Shown here in pieces: positions 38,910 to 47,918 of a DNA stretch of 64,000 bases (positions are counted from its first letter, which is position 1; each line of letters opens with the position of its first letter). Made by a program: the position numbers and the translations under genes. The notes below the pieces were generated by a model, which had not been told where the DNA came from, ran no database searches, and was given only the letters and a program-made list of their open reading frames with translations. The stretch comes from Methylophaga sp. (lineage in GTDB: Bacteria; Pseudomonadota; Gammaproteobacteria; Nitrosococcales; Methylophagaceae). The stretch spans positions 1 to 64,000 of the forward strand of contig JAGXHJ010000034.1 in NCBI GenBank assembly GCA_024636315.1, written 5' to 3'.

Positions 38910-39746
38910 TTACCACACCGACCAAATAGGCACACAACTTTTGGGCAATGCTGCCAGATGGCCAAGTTCCACCCATGTATTATCCGGCGTGTGAAAATCA
39001 GAACCGCAAGAAGCCAATAATTCAAACTGTTCGGCCAATCGCGCCAAATTCTTAACTTCTTCTGGATGTTGCCGACCTGATACCACCTCAATTCCAACGC
39101 CACCAGCGAATTTAAAGTCAGTGATTAGCCTACGCAGTTTAGTGGCGGTCATTTTATAGCGTGCAGGATGCGCAATAACCGCTTGGCCACCAGCGGCTGT
39201 GATCCATGTCAGCGCATTAGTCAAACTAGCCCACTCACCCACCACATAACCCGGTTTATTCCTCACCAGAAAACGTTTAAAAACATCGTTAATATTTTTG
39301 GCATGCCCCTGTTCGACCAGAAATTGAGCAAAGTGCAATCGACCCAACATAACGTCGGAGGCATATTTTCGAGCGCCATCAAGCGCGCCAGTAATGCCCG
39401 CTTTTTCTAATCTTTCAGCCATTTTTGCCGCACGGCCAATACGAAAAGTGCGCATTTCCATCAAGCCTTGCTGCAAGGTGGCATTGTCGACATCCACATT
39501 CAAACCAATGATATGAACGGTGCCACCTCCCCAGGTTACCGAAATTTCCACCCCGGCAATGAGGGTCAAATCAGTATTTTGTGAGGCCAGTTGCGCCTTC
39601 GCAATGCCCTCAGTACCATCGTGATCGGTTAATGCCAAGACATTAACGCCCTGCGCTATCGCGCGGGCAATAAGATCTTCTGGCGACAAGGCACCATCAG
39701 ATGCAGTCGAGTGTGAATGTAAGTCATAACAAGTCATTTTTACCAT
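38910..39746 (-). CDS. rnm: PHP-domain 5'-3' exoribonuclease (Rnm/YciV, RNase AM)
   Basis: The 278-residue protein matches E. coli YciV (RNase AM). The PHP metal site starts with DLHSHSTASDG (His10, His12), continues with LTDHDGTEGI and GVEISVTW, and ends with GSDFHTPDNTWVELG. RNase AM is a 5'-3' exonuclease that trims 5' ends of rRNAs. The start at 39746 (MVKM) or the ATG at 39737 are both possible; neither has a good ribosome-binding site. It is divergent from yciB across a 46-bp gap. Confidence 0.93.
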   Translation of the reverse strand: MVKMTCYDLHSHSTASDGALSPEDLIARAIAQGVNVLALTDHDGTEGIAKAQLASQNTDLTLIAGVEISVTWGGGTVHIIGLNVDVDNATLQQGLMEMRTFRIGRAAKMAERLEKAGITGALDGARKYASDVMLGRLHFAQFLVEQGHAKNINDVFKRFLVRNKPGYVVGEWASLTNALTWITAAGGQAVIAHPARYKMTATKLRRLITDFKFAGGVGIEVVSGRQHPEEVKNLARLAEQFELLASCGSDFHTPDNTWVELGHLAALPKSCVPIWSVW

Positions 39747-39760
39747 TTTACGTTAAAATG
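39744..39760. promoter_or_regulatory. Inverted repeat in the rnm/yciB divergent control region
   Basis: CATTTTA (39744-39750) and TAAAATG (39754-39760) form a perfect 7-bp inverted repeat around CGT. It lies in the 46-bp divergent gap and touches the longer rnm start codon. It could be a shared operator; no known consensus was recognised. Confidence 0.3.
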
Positions 39761-39792
39761 ATGGTCGTTACTTTTTAAAGCAAAAAAACACC

Positions 39793-40395
39793 ATGAAACT
39801 ATTTTTTGATTTCCTACCGATTGCACTATTTTTTGTCGCCTATAAACTTGGTGGTGGCATCTATCATTGGGGTGGGCAGGAATACGATATCAAGGGCATA
39901 TATGTCGCCACAACAGTGATGATTATCGCTTCAGTATTACAAGTGGCTATCACTTGGTTACTAACAAGAAAAGTCGAAAAATCACATATAATAACCCTGG
40001 CTCTTGTGCTGGTATTAGGTGGTGCAACACTTTGGTTACAAAACCCAGACTTCATCAAATGGAAACCCACTGCGGTCAATTGGCTATTTGCACTGGCCTT
40101 TATCGGCTCCCAGGTGTTTACTGACAAATCATTACTTGAACGCATGATGGCAGAGCATATTCAATTACCCACTGCGATATGGTTCAAACTTAATATTGCT
40201 TGGGTATTATTTTTTATCGGCTCAGGTTTAGCCAATCTCTATGTTGCGTTTAACTTTGATGAAGCGACTTGGGTCAACTTCAAACTATTTGGCTTATTAG
40301 GTTTAACGATCGTGTTTATCATCGGCCAATCAGTATATCTCACTAAACATGCGAGTGAATCTCCCAAATCTGAGTCTTCTGAGGATAGTAAATAA
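39793..40395 (+). CDS. yciB: Septation-related inner-membrane protein YciB (IspZ/IspA family)
   Basis: The 200-residue protein has five membrane helices and the YciB signatures [22 protein letters not shown] at the start and [14 protein letters not shown] in the middle. YciB helps cell-envelope synthesis and division in enterobacteria. The C-terminal tail ([13 protein letters not shown]) is acidic and disordered. It shares one base with the next start (TAATG), so it is coupled to yciI. Confidence 0.95.
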   Translation: MKLFFDFLPIALFFVAYKLGGGIYHWGGQEYDIKGIYVATTVMIIASVLQVAITWLLTRKVEKSHIITLALVLVLGGATLWLQNPDFIKWKPTAVNWLFALAFIGSQVFTDKSLLERMMAEHIQLPTAIWFKLNIAWVLFFIGSGLANLYVAFNFDEATWVNFKLFGLLGLTIVFIIGQSVYLTKHASESPKSESSEDSK

Positions 40396-40694
40396 TGCTT
40401 TATGCCATCATGAGCGAGGATGTTGCTGACAGTTTAAGTCGTCGACTAGTGGCCAGACCTGCGCACCTTGCTCGACTAAACGAATTGCAACAACAAGGCC
40501 GCTTGATATTAGCCGGTCCTCATCCTGCAATTGATAGTGAAGATCCGGGTCAAGAAGGCTTCAGCGGCAGTCTGGTAGTCGCGGAATTTAGCGATTTGTT
40601 ACAAGCACAAGCTTGGGCTGATGCCGATCCTTATATTGAAGCAGGCGTATATGCTAAAGTTGTCGTTAAACCCTTCAAAAAAGTATTACCATGA
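40395..40694 (+). CDS. yciI: YciI family protein
   Basis: The 99-residue protein has the YciI fold features. [10 protein letters not shown] opens a ferredoxin-like fold, [24 protein letters not shown] carries the conserved His and the Gly-Pro turn, and [13 protein letters not shown] follows. The family has a putative His-Asp active site but no settled reaction. It is coupled to yciB by a 1-bp overlap and to bolA by a 4-bp overlap, the common yciB-yciI-bolA arrangement. Confidence 0.93.
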   Translation: MLYAIMSEDVADSLSRRLVARPAHLARLNELQQQGRLILAGPHPAIDSEDPGQEGFSGSLVVAEFSDLLQAQAWADADPYIEAGVYAKVVVKPFKKVLP

Positions 40695-40966
40695 CCGATA
40701 CCACAAGCAAACTACAGACAGCGCTCAACAGCCTTAATCCAAACTATTTAGAACTGCAAGACGATAGCGCATTGCATGCAGGTCATGCTGGCAACACCGG
40801 TGGCAGTCATTACACAGTGACCATCGTAAGTGAGGCTTTCGATGGTTTATCACTCATTAAACGACACCGCTTGGTCTATGAAGCAGTGGGCGACTTAATG
40901 ATCAACGACATTCACGCACTGAGTATTCAAGCTAAAACGCCTGCTGAATATGGTCTAAGCTTATAA
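40691..40966 (+). CDS. BolA family protein
   Basis: The 91-residue protein is a BolA/IbaG-type class II KH fold. [28 protein letters not shown] holds the conserved strand and the RHR motif, and [14 protein letters not shown] ends it. A His in SALHAGHAG and the RHR His are likely iron-sulfur ligands shared with monothiol glutaredoxin. It overlaps yciI by 4 bp and is followed after 7 bp by the PilZ gene. Confidence 0.92.
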   Translation: MTDTTSKLQTALNSLNPNYLELQDDSALHAGHAGNTGGSHYTVTIVSEAFDGLSLIKRHRLVYEAVGDLMINDIHALSIQAKTPAEYGLSL

Positions 40967-40973
40967 CCATCTG

Positions 40974-43229
40974 ATGGCTAAAGACAACGAGACTTCCGCC
41001 AGAAATGAAGCCTTTTTACGCCAGTTAGAAATCCAAAGATTAAATAAACCCTGCAACCGTATTATCGACTTACGCGGTAAGGTAGCAGGTGAGTGTCAGG
41101 CTTATACCTTTGGTGATCGCATTCATTATCTCGATGACCGGGCTTATTTACTTGCAAAGCAATTATTAGATCGCTTTAATGGTCGTTACACCATGGGGGT
41201 TTATGACTCCTTGCTCAAGGCATTGAAGATGCTTGAGCAACAACAGCAAAATGTCACTTTTGACACTAAAAAAGAAATATTGCACCAAGATCCTGTTCAA
41301 CCCCAACATATCCCTTTTGATCAAATTTTACAGCGTAAAGAACGGCGTATTGTTTATGCTAGCCCGATTGATATCGCCATTGCCGATGTGCTTTATCATG
41401 GCTCGACTATCGACATCACCAGTAGCGCGATCAAAATAACCCTGCGTCGCGCTCACACCATAGAGCAGGGCGACTATGTCAACGTCACTTTTTCAGGCTT
41501 GAAGGGCTTAGCTCACGCAGAAACTACAGATTTACTGACCAAAATAAGCTATAAAGTTGTTCAAATTGAACATGATGAAAAATATACTTACGCGATATTG
41601 GTCCGTAATCGAGATGACAATAGCTCCGTAACAAACTGGTTTGATGATTGGACGCAAAAACACGATAATCCTGCCCATATTGATCTCGATGATTCGATTT
41701 TTAATCTAGCCAGTCTTTATTATCTAAGGTTATTCACTCGATCGTTAAATATACCGCTACTTTGGTTAAGTGATTCAAATGATCCAGAACCGATAAAAGC
41801 TTTTCACTTAATGCGCGGTGGAGAGAAGATACTTGAATGCTTAAATAATACTAATAAAACAGATTTATCGCTACTTCCTATAAAGCAAGTCATGCTGAGT
41901 GGTGAAGATTATCTGCTGGTTATTTTCAAGATTAATAACACCCTAAAAAGTATTGCCGTTCCTCGCAGTGACCCTACTTTAACAGTCAAAGCATTGAACT
42001 TACATCATCAGCAACAACAAAGTCATCTATTACTATTACAGCCCGCCAAGCAACAGTTTAACCCTGCTATTTTTGATGATGAACTCGCCTTTATAAGCAA
42101 TCTAGACCCAAACTATGGCAAGGTATTATCAAGCCGCCTAAGCTCGATTACTCAAACTATTTTCATTATCGATCTGTCGAGTGTTTGTTTAAATATCAAT
42201 CCAGAAGTTGTATTTAGTGAAAATGAATTGCGCCAGTTTAGTATCGTCAATACCGTTCAAGAGCAATTACCCATTGCTACTTCGTTTAAACATTACATCC
42301 AACGTTCTCGCCAAAGGTTCTTTGTGAACACGCCAGTTGTTGCTCATCTGGGTGAGCAATTTTTCAATGTTTCTACTATAGATTTCTCGCGAGACGGCTT
42401 GTCACTTCACATTCCCAATGACATCAAAATCCCCCAAGATGCTCGAATTACCGTCGACTTTACTCGCTGGCAGAATCAAACCAATAAACATGATTTATTC
42501 GGTATTTCATTTTTAGTGAAAAATAAGATGGCATTGGCGGAAGGACGCACAAGATTAGGTTTACAGCGCTTATCACACTTAAGCCCTGTCAGCATAAATC
42601 AATTTTTCGAGTCAGTAATTGAACGTAATAAAGACAAGCTTGTAATCAACAATCGTGATCTTATAGCCGGCAAAGAAACCTCGATCTATCGACAATTACT
42701 GCCGGCAACCATCTCTTCTATCCCACTCTACTTTGGGCTTAATTCGAATCAAAAAAGAATATTACAGGCCATTGCAACAACCCAATTTAACCATGCGGAT
42801 CAACATGATTCACTTTGGCGGGCATTAGCAAAAATGGTCGTGCCTTTATCTGAAATAATTAAAAATAAATCTAGTGGAGACAATAGTAGCGTCAATTTTG
42901 GTCTATATTGCTACCAAAACAAAGCCAAAAATAATGACTGGATAATTACTACTGATTTTGACTTTTCATATTCTGCCGGAAAAGAATTATTTATTAGTAG
43001 AGCCCTGGCAAATGAGCACTACGTCTTCTTCCAATGCTCTTTAATGCCCATTCCATTAAATGCATTAGATGATGAAGACGACCTCAAAACACAATTGCGT
43101 AGCCTACGGAATCAAACACCGCATAAAGTGAAACAAATTCGAGACATCTTATATGGCTTATTTGGCATCGGCAATCTGATTGATGTTACCGATATTATTG
43201 AAGCCGCTTATAAAAAAACTAACGGGTAA
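40974..43229 (+). CDS. Protein with two PilZ-type domains
   Basis: The 751-residue cytoplasmic protein appears to hold two PilZ domains. The C-proximal one (about 443-535) is canonical for c-di-GMP binding: RSRQR (R444 to R448) and DFSRDG (D470, S472, G475). The N-proximal one (about 120-212) has RKERR (R121, R125) but a DITSSA loop without the Gly, so it may not bind. The regions between (220-430) and after (540-751) match nothing that I recognise. It follows bolA by 7 bp and probably belongs to the yciB-yciI-bolA transcript. No membrane segment is visible. Confidence 0.8.
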   Translation: MAKDNETSARNEAFLRQLEIQRLNKPCNRIIDLRGKVAGECQAYTFGDRIHYLDDRAYLLAKQLLDRFNGRYTMGVYDSLLKALKMLEQQQQNVTFDTKKEILHQDPVQPQHIPFDQILQRKERRIVYASPIDIAIADVLYHGSTIDITSSAIKITLRRAHTIEQGDYVNVTFSGLKGLAHAETTDLLTKISYKVVQIEHDEKYTYAILVRNRDDNSSVTNWFDDWTQKHDNPAHIDLDDSIFNLASLYYLRLFTRSLNIPLLWLSDSNDPEPIKAFHLMRGGEKILECLNNTNKTDLSLLPIKQVMLSGEDYLLVIFKINNTLKSIAVPRSDPTLTVKALNLHHQQQQSHLLLLQPAKQQFNPAIFDDELAFISNLDPNYGKVLSSRLSSITQTIFIIDLSSVCLNINPEVVFSENELRQFSIVNTVQEQLPIATSFKHYIQRSRQRFFVNTPVVAHLGEQFFNVSTIDFSRDGLSLHIPNDIKIPQDARITVDFTRWQNQTNKHDLFGISFLVKNKMALAEGRTRLGLQRLSHLSPVSINQFFESVIERNKDKLVINNRDLIAGKETSIYRQLLPATISSIPLYFGLNSNQKRILQAIATTQFNHADQHDSLWRALAKMVVPLSEIIKNKSSGDNSSVNFGLYCYQNKAKNNDWIITTDFDFSYSAGKELFISRALANEHYVFFQCSLMPIPLNALDDEDDLKTQLRSLRNQTPHKVKQIRDILYGLFGIGNLIDVTDIIEAAYKKTNG

Positions 43230-43238
43230 AACCAAAAA

Positions 43239-44567
43239 CTAGCCGGCAATTTTCATCTTATCGATCCAAACTGAACCGGTACGAGTATTACCCCGCATAT
43301 TGACATCATTACCCACTGCCTGAATACCCATAAACATATCGCGTAAATTGCTGGCAATAGTAAACTCATCTATCGGATATTGAATCACGCCATTTTCTAC
43401 CCAAAAACCTGCCGCACCCTGCGAATAATCGCCAGTAACAATATTCACCCCCATGCCCATCGTTTCCGTTACCACAATGCCAGTGCCCATTTCTTTGAGT
43501 AAGCCCGCAAAATTCAGATTGCCACTATCAATTGTCAAATTATGTACACCACCCGCATTTGCTGTGGTTGTCATTTTTAATTTACGTGCAGAATAACTAT
43601 CTAAAACATAACCTTGCAATACGCCATCGGTAATAATGTCACGTGCTTGTGTTGCTACGCCATCGCCATCAAAGCTTGCACTACCCAATGCTTTTACTAA
43701 GCGTGGTTGTTCATGAATATGCATAAACTCAGGAAAAACCTGTTTATCTAGATGATCCAATAAAAACGTTGATTTGCGATATAAAGCACCGCCACGAATT
43801 GCTGAAATAAATTGACCAAACAAAGATGGCGCAACTTCTGCGGCAAAAATAACCGGATAAGAACCCGTGGTCATTGTCCTGGCATTTAAGCGTTGTAAGG
43901 TGTTTTTGGCCGCACGTTGACCAATATTTCTGGCCGAGTCTAAATCTGCGGCATCACGGGCAATGTCGTACCAATAATCACGTTGCATGCCACGATCGTC
44001 ATTGGCGATTAAAGTACATGCCAGGCTATGGCGACTACTAATCGTACTACCCATAAAACCATGACTATTGGCATATACTCGACCGCCTTCATGGCTTGAT
44101 ACACTGGCACCTTCTGAATTGTTAATGCGTGGGTCAACGTCATAACCTGCTTGTTCACACTCGGTGGCAATTATGATCGCGCGTTCCGCATCGATATCCC
44201 AAGGATGATACAAAGACAGATCAGGAAACTCGGTTGCCATCAAATCTGCATCCGCTAAACCCGCACAATCATCTGCTTGGGTATGTTTAGCTATGCGACT
44301 GGCAGCTTTTACGGCATCAGCAATTGCGGCCGGTTTTAAATCTGAGGTGCTAGCAGAGGCTTTGCTTTGACCAAAATAAACAGTAACGCCTAAACCTGTG
44401 TCACTATTATATTCAAGCGTTTCAACATCGCCTTGTCGTACACTAACGGACAGGCCTTTGCTATGACTGACGCCAACTTCGGCTGCCGTAGCACCTTGTG
44501 ATTTTGCTTGTTGTAATGCAATTTCTGCAGCTTGTTCAAGCGCTACGTTATTCATACGGTTACTCAT
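43239..44567 (-). CDS. pmbA: Metalloprotease-complex protein PmbA (TldE)
   Basis: PmbA/TldE pairs with TldD to form a protease that matures some peptides and degrades CcdA. The 442-residue protein has the family blocks GVSHSKGLSVSVRQGDVETLEY, FAAEVAPSLFGQFISAIRGGALYRKSTF (given in parts), GSASFDGDGVATQ and the C-terminal GNDVNMRGNTRTGSVWIDKMKIAG region. It lacks the HEXXXH motif, as expected for the TldE subunit. It ends 9 bp from the PilZ gene in a convergent layout, and tldD is not in the window. Confidence 0.95.
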   Translation of the reverse strand: MSNRMNNVALEQAAEIALQQAKSQGATAAEVGVSHSKGLSVSVRQGDVETLEYNSDTGLGVTVYFGQSKASASTSDLKPAAIADAVKAASRIAKHTQADDCAGLADADLMATEFPDLSLYHPWDIDAERAIIIATECEQAGYDVDPRINNSEGASVSSHEGGRVYANSHGFMGSTISSRHSLACTLIANDDRGMQRDYWYDIARDAADLDSARNIGQRAAKNTLQRLNARTMTTGSYPVIFAAEVAPSLFGQFISAIRGGALYRKSTFLLDHLDKQVFPEFMHIHEQPRLVKALGSASFDGDGVATQARDIITDGVLQGYVLDSYSARKLKMTTTANAGGVHNLTIDSGNLNFAGLLKEMGTGIVVTETMGMGVNIVTGDYSQGAAGFWVENGVIQYPIDEFTIASNLRDMFMGIQAVGNDVNMRGNTRTGSVWIDKMKIAG

Positions 44568-44715
44568 CTTGATAGTTCAACCTCATCAATTTTTGTCACG
44601 AAGATAAAACCCTCGCAGATCTAATGCACCACACGTATTTAATGAAATAATCAAATACAAGGCATCAGGGGTAATCAGCATTCTTCAGATCGTGTACTGA
44701 AGGCAGTGCAACTGA

Positions 44716-45477
44716 TTAAGACACTTTTTTACATATTGGACAATCGGGATCTTGTCGTAATTTAAGTTCACGCCAAGTCATGGCTAGGGCATCGAGGATC
44801 ATTAATCGGCCTGCTAATGATTCACCAATATCAGTTAATAACTTCACGGTTTCCACTGCCTGCATACTACCGATGATTCCTAATAAAGGCGATAATACGC
44901 CGCTTTCCGAACAGGTTTGTTGTAACTCGCCATTATCTTCATAGATACAACGATAACACGCACTACCGATTTGTCGTGGGTCGTAGACCGTTACCTGTGC
45001 CTCCATACGAATTGCTGCACCTGAGACTAACGGCGTATTGAGTTGCTGAGTGACTTTATTTAATAAAAATCGCGTAGCAAAGTTATCGCTACAATCTACC
45101 ACCACATCGGCCGCGGTGACTGCCTTATTTAAGTTTTGTTCACTGAGCCTAGTTGAGTGAGTGTCAATCTGCACGCTACTATTTAGGGCTCGTAAGCTGT
45201 CTGCAGCAGACTCCACTTTAAGGCGACCAATATCCTGTTCGCCATGAATGATCTGCCGTTGCAGATTTGATAATTCGACAACATCATCATCGACCAAGGT
45301 CAAATGACCAACACCTGCGGCAGCCAAATACAGGGCAACAGGTGAACCAAGCCCACCCAGACCCACAACCAGCACGTGGCTATTAAGTAGTTTTTGCTGA
45401 CCCGTTATATCTATCTGCGGTAATAGAATTTGGCGACTATAACGTAAAAGTTGATCATCATTCATTGATTGTTGCAC
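44716..45477 (-). CDS. moeB: Molybdopterin-synthase adenylyltransferase MoeB (ThiF/HesA family)
   Basis: The 253-residue protein activates the C-terminus of a small sulfur carrier with ATP. It has the nucleotide loop GLGGLGSPVALYLAAAGVG, NLQRQIIHG, DCSDNFATR, and two zinc CxxC pairs (CYRC and CPIC). Its length and synteny after prmC fit MoeB; a ThiF role in thiamine synthesis cannot be excluded, since moaD and thiS are not here. There is no rhodanese domain. The start could also be the ATG four codons downstream. Confidence 0.9.
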   Translation of the reverse strand: MQQSMNDDQLLRYSRQILLPQIDITGQQKLLNSHVLVVGLGGLGSPVALYLAAAGVGHLTLVDDDVVELSNLQRQIIHGEQDIGRLKVESAADSLRALNSSVQIDTHSTRLSEQNLNKAVTAADVVVDCSDNFATRFLLNKVTQQLNTPLVSGAAIRMEAQVTVYDPRQIGSACYRCIYEDNGELQQTCSESGVLSPLLGIIGSMQAVETVKLLTDIGESLAGRLMILDALAMTWRELKLRQDPDCPICKKVS

Positions 45478-45500
45478 CTATAAAGCAGTTAGGTTCAGAA

Positions 45501-46331
45501 TTATACAGCGACTATTCCTATTGTAACGCGGTCATTGCCGCCATAATCTTGCCGTGATGAGACCTCGCTAAAGCCCGCATCGCTGAATAACTGCTGTACT
45601 TTAAGCGCCTGATCATAACTATGTTCCACCATTAACCAGCCACCAGTCTTTAAACATCGTTGCGCTTGTTTCACTATCAGGCGGATATCGTCTAAACCAT
45701 CGATTCCTGAAGCTAATGCTGACAGAGGTTCAAAGCGCACATCACCTTGCGACAAATGAACGTCACTGGCCTCAATATAAGGAGGATTACTAACCACCAT
45801 ATGAAATGACTTATCAGCGATAGCGGCTAACCAACTACCCTGCCAAAATGACACATTGCTTAACTGATGATTGAGTGCATTTTCTTTTGCTACCAGTAAT
45901 GCCGCCATCGAAAAATCCATAGCAATTATATGGGCCGCTGGCTGCTCACTAGCTAATGATAATGCGATAGCCCCCGAGCCTGTACCCAAATCCGCCACAC
46001 ACATTGCAGGTTTGAGCTTTTCCAATGCTAGAGACACTAACAATTCGGTATCAGGTCGCGGTATCAAAGTATCGGCCGTCACCTTCAAATCCAAGGTCCA
46101 AAAACCTCGTTTGGCCATCAAATATGCGACGGGATATCCTTGTTGCCGCTGTTGAATAAGTGCAAGCCACCGCGCTTGTTGCTCGTCAGTTAATAATTTA
46201 TCTGACCAAGCATGTAAATAAGATGTTGGGCAATCGAGCAGATAACATAGCAGTACTCGGCTATCTATATCAGGACTATCACCATCACTAAGTTCCACAT
46301 GCCCATAACGCAGGGCTTCAGCTATATTCAT
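45501..46331 (-). CDS. prmC: Release factor glutamine methyltransferase PrmC
   Basis: PrmC methylates the GGQ glutamine of RF1 and RF2. The 276-residue protein has an N-terminal helical bundle, the SAM loop ADLGTGSGAIALSLA, and the catalytic VVSNPPYIE motif. In many relatives it follows prfA; here it follows directly, with no spacer, the stop codon of the membrane-anchored receiver gene, and moeB comes 23 bp later. Confidence 0.96.
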   Translation of the reverse strand: MNIAEALRYGHVELSDGDSPDIDSRVLLCYLLDCPTSYLHAWSDKLLTDEQQARWLALIQQRQQGYPVAYLMAKRGFWTLDLKVTADTLIPRPDTELLVSLALEKLKPAMCVADLGTGSGAIALSLASEQPAAHIIAMDFSMAALLVAKENALNHQLSNVSFWQGSWLAAIADKSFHMVVSNPPYIEASDVHLSQGDVRFEPLSALASGIDGLDDIRLIVKQAQRCLKTGGWLMVEHSYDQALKVQQLFSDAGFSEVSSRQDYGGNDRVTIGIVAV

Positions 46332-47582
46332 TTATAAGATCATGACCACCACTAAGGCCAACACCATGCCACCCAATCCTATTACCACCATTTTCAACAT
46401 CGATACTTGTTGGCTCAACTCTTCCAGCCCCAAATTGTCGTTGCTTATATTGGTCACGGCATCGGTGTCAGATTTCGTTCCAGCTAGAGATTCTTCTACA
46501 ACGGTACGTGCTATCGGCGCAATCATTTGTGTTAAATGATCATTCAAATACGTCATGACCATGGGTGCAAATTTAGCTTCAACTTGTTGCATTAACGGCT
46601 CAAACATTTGCTGCTCATGTCGTTGCAACCAGGCTTTTCCTTCGGTATTTAACATGACCATTATTTGTCTAGGCAAATCAGATTCTTGAGTTGCATTTTG
46701 CACCGCTTTTTCTGCCGAATTGGCAACGGCATCATGCGCGGCATGTTTGGCAACGGAGTTAGCTAGATCTTCTGTCACTCGTTGTGCTTGTGCTAACAAT
46801 TGCTCTTTTAATGCTGGCAACATGGCGTCAACGGATAATTTAACCTGCTCAGCCACCATTTGCTCTGCGGTATCAGCCGCGATTTGGCGACTAATATCCT
46901 CAGCCATTTCACGTACGTCTTTATGCATTTTAGGTAATAGATCTTGCTCAATCGTCTTTATGACATTTGCAAGTAAGCTCTTTTCATCCAGCTGAGGTTG
47001 TTGTTGATTACTTAATAAACCTAGCTGTTCAGATATCCGGTGTTCCGCAGTATCGTTAGCTACTTGGCGACTTACCGTTTCCGCAAGTCCACGAAGTTCT
47101 TGTTGCATCCTAGGTTGTAAATCTTGCTTAACCAAAGCCTTCAGTTCAGTCAATAATTCAGTGGAATCTATAGGCGATGAAGTAGTGCCTGCTTGAGGAG
47201 CTATTGCGATATGCTGAGCTAATTCGACAATAATGGCATCCAATGCCTCGGCCTTAGGTGGTTTCGTTAAGGTTGCCACCGCGCCCGCTTCCTGAGATTT
47301 TGCACGATCGGCATCAGTATCATGACCAGTACACACCACAACGGGTATATGTTTTAAATTGTCGTCAGCCTTAATTTGTTGCGTTGCCGTCAGACCATCC
47401 ATCCCACCCATCATCACATCCATGAAGATAATGTCTGGCTTAACATTGTCGCCTTTCAGATACACCAAGGCATCTTCACCACTCCCCAACTCAACAACCT
47501 GCAAGTCGTGCGCAACTAGTAACTTGCTCAATGTCATCCGCGCCACACGAGAATCATCTACTACCAAAGCTATCTGCTGCAT
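46332..47582 (-). CDS. Receiver-domain protein with coiled-coil repeats and a C-terminal membrane anchor
   Basis: Residues 1-122 are a complete CheY-like receiver: acidic pair D9/D10, phosphoacceptor D55 in IIFMDVMMGGMDG, T85 and K107 in TLTKPPK. Residues 140-370 are long helices with an internal repeat: QDLQPRM...SRQVANDTAE (153 onward) and QDLLPKM...SRQIAADTAE (213 onward) are offset by 60, with a weaker third copy near 253. Residues 397-416 form one hydrophobic helix at the very C-terminus. This predicts a tail-anchored inner-membrane protein with a cytoplasmic receiver. I recognise no named family for the whole. The cognate kinase and output are unknown. It abuts prmC. Confidence 0.8.
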   Translation of the reverse strand: MQQIALVVDDSRVARMTLSKLLVAHDLQVVELGSGEDALVYLKGDNVKPDIIFMDVMMGGMDGLTATQQIKADDNLKHIPVVVCTGHDTDADRAKSQEAGAVATLTKPPKAEALDAIIVELAQHIAIAPQAGTTSSPIDSTELLTELKALVKQDLQPRMQQELRGLAETVSRQVANDTAEHRISEQLGLLSNQQQPQLDEKSLLANVIKTIEQDLLPKMHKDVREMAEDISRQIAADTAEQMVAEQVKLSVDAMLPALKEQLLAQAQRVTEDLANSVAKHAAHDAVANSAEKAVQNATQESDLPRQIMVMLNTEGKAWLQRHEQQMFEPLMQQVEAKFAPMVMTYLNDHLTQMIAPIARTVVEESLAGTKSDTDAVTNISNDNLGLEELSQQVSMLKMVVIGLGGMVLALVVVMIL

Positions 47583-47606
47583 TATTTTTCCTAGATTTCC
47601 GCCATA

Positions 47607-47918
47607 TCACCCAATGCGATAGACATCTAAATTCACTTTATTGACCTGATGACCCAACATAATAACTTCACCGCTATATTGCTGTTGCATATCACTGGCA
47701 AACTCAAAAAAATAGAAACGCTGAATTTGAACACGGCCATGGCGATTACGCTTTAATCGTATTTTTTTCCAACCCACCGTATCATTCAAAAAGGTTACAC
47801 CATGTTGATTACAACTCCGCTGTGCCGCCTCAATCGCCAGCTCAGCTACACCACGGCTATCCCACCAAAACCACAGCAAGCCCAACAATAACAAAATAGT
47901 TAAACCATTATCAATCAC
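47607..47918 (-). CDS. DUF3301 family protein
   Basis: The 103-residue protein has an N-terminal membrane helix (about 5-20, LTILLLLGLLWFWWDSRG) and the DUF3301 pattern: AELAIEAAQRSCNQHGVTFLNDTV, then the RNRHGRVQIQRFYFFEFASD block. The function is unknown. I chose the GTG at 47918, which overlaps the rsmE stop by 4 bp (GTGA); the longer open frame into rsmE has no family resemblance. It lies between rsmE and the receiver-anchor gene. Confidence 0.82.
   Translation of the reverse strand: MIDNGLTILLLLGLLWFWWDSRGVAELAIEAAQRSCNQHGVTFLNDTVGWKKIRLKRNRHGRVQIQRFYFFEFASDMQQQYSGEVIMLGHQVNKVNLDVYRIG

Noticed and set aside
44683..44702. CTTCAG/CTGAAG hairpin after moeB
   Set aside because: Six base pairs with an eight-base loop and no T tract; too weak to call a terminator.
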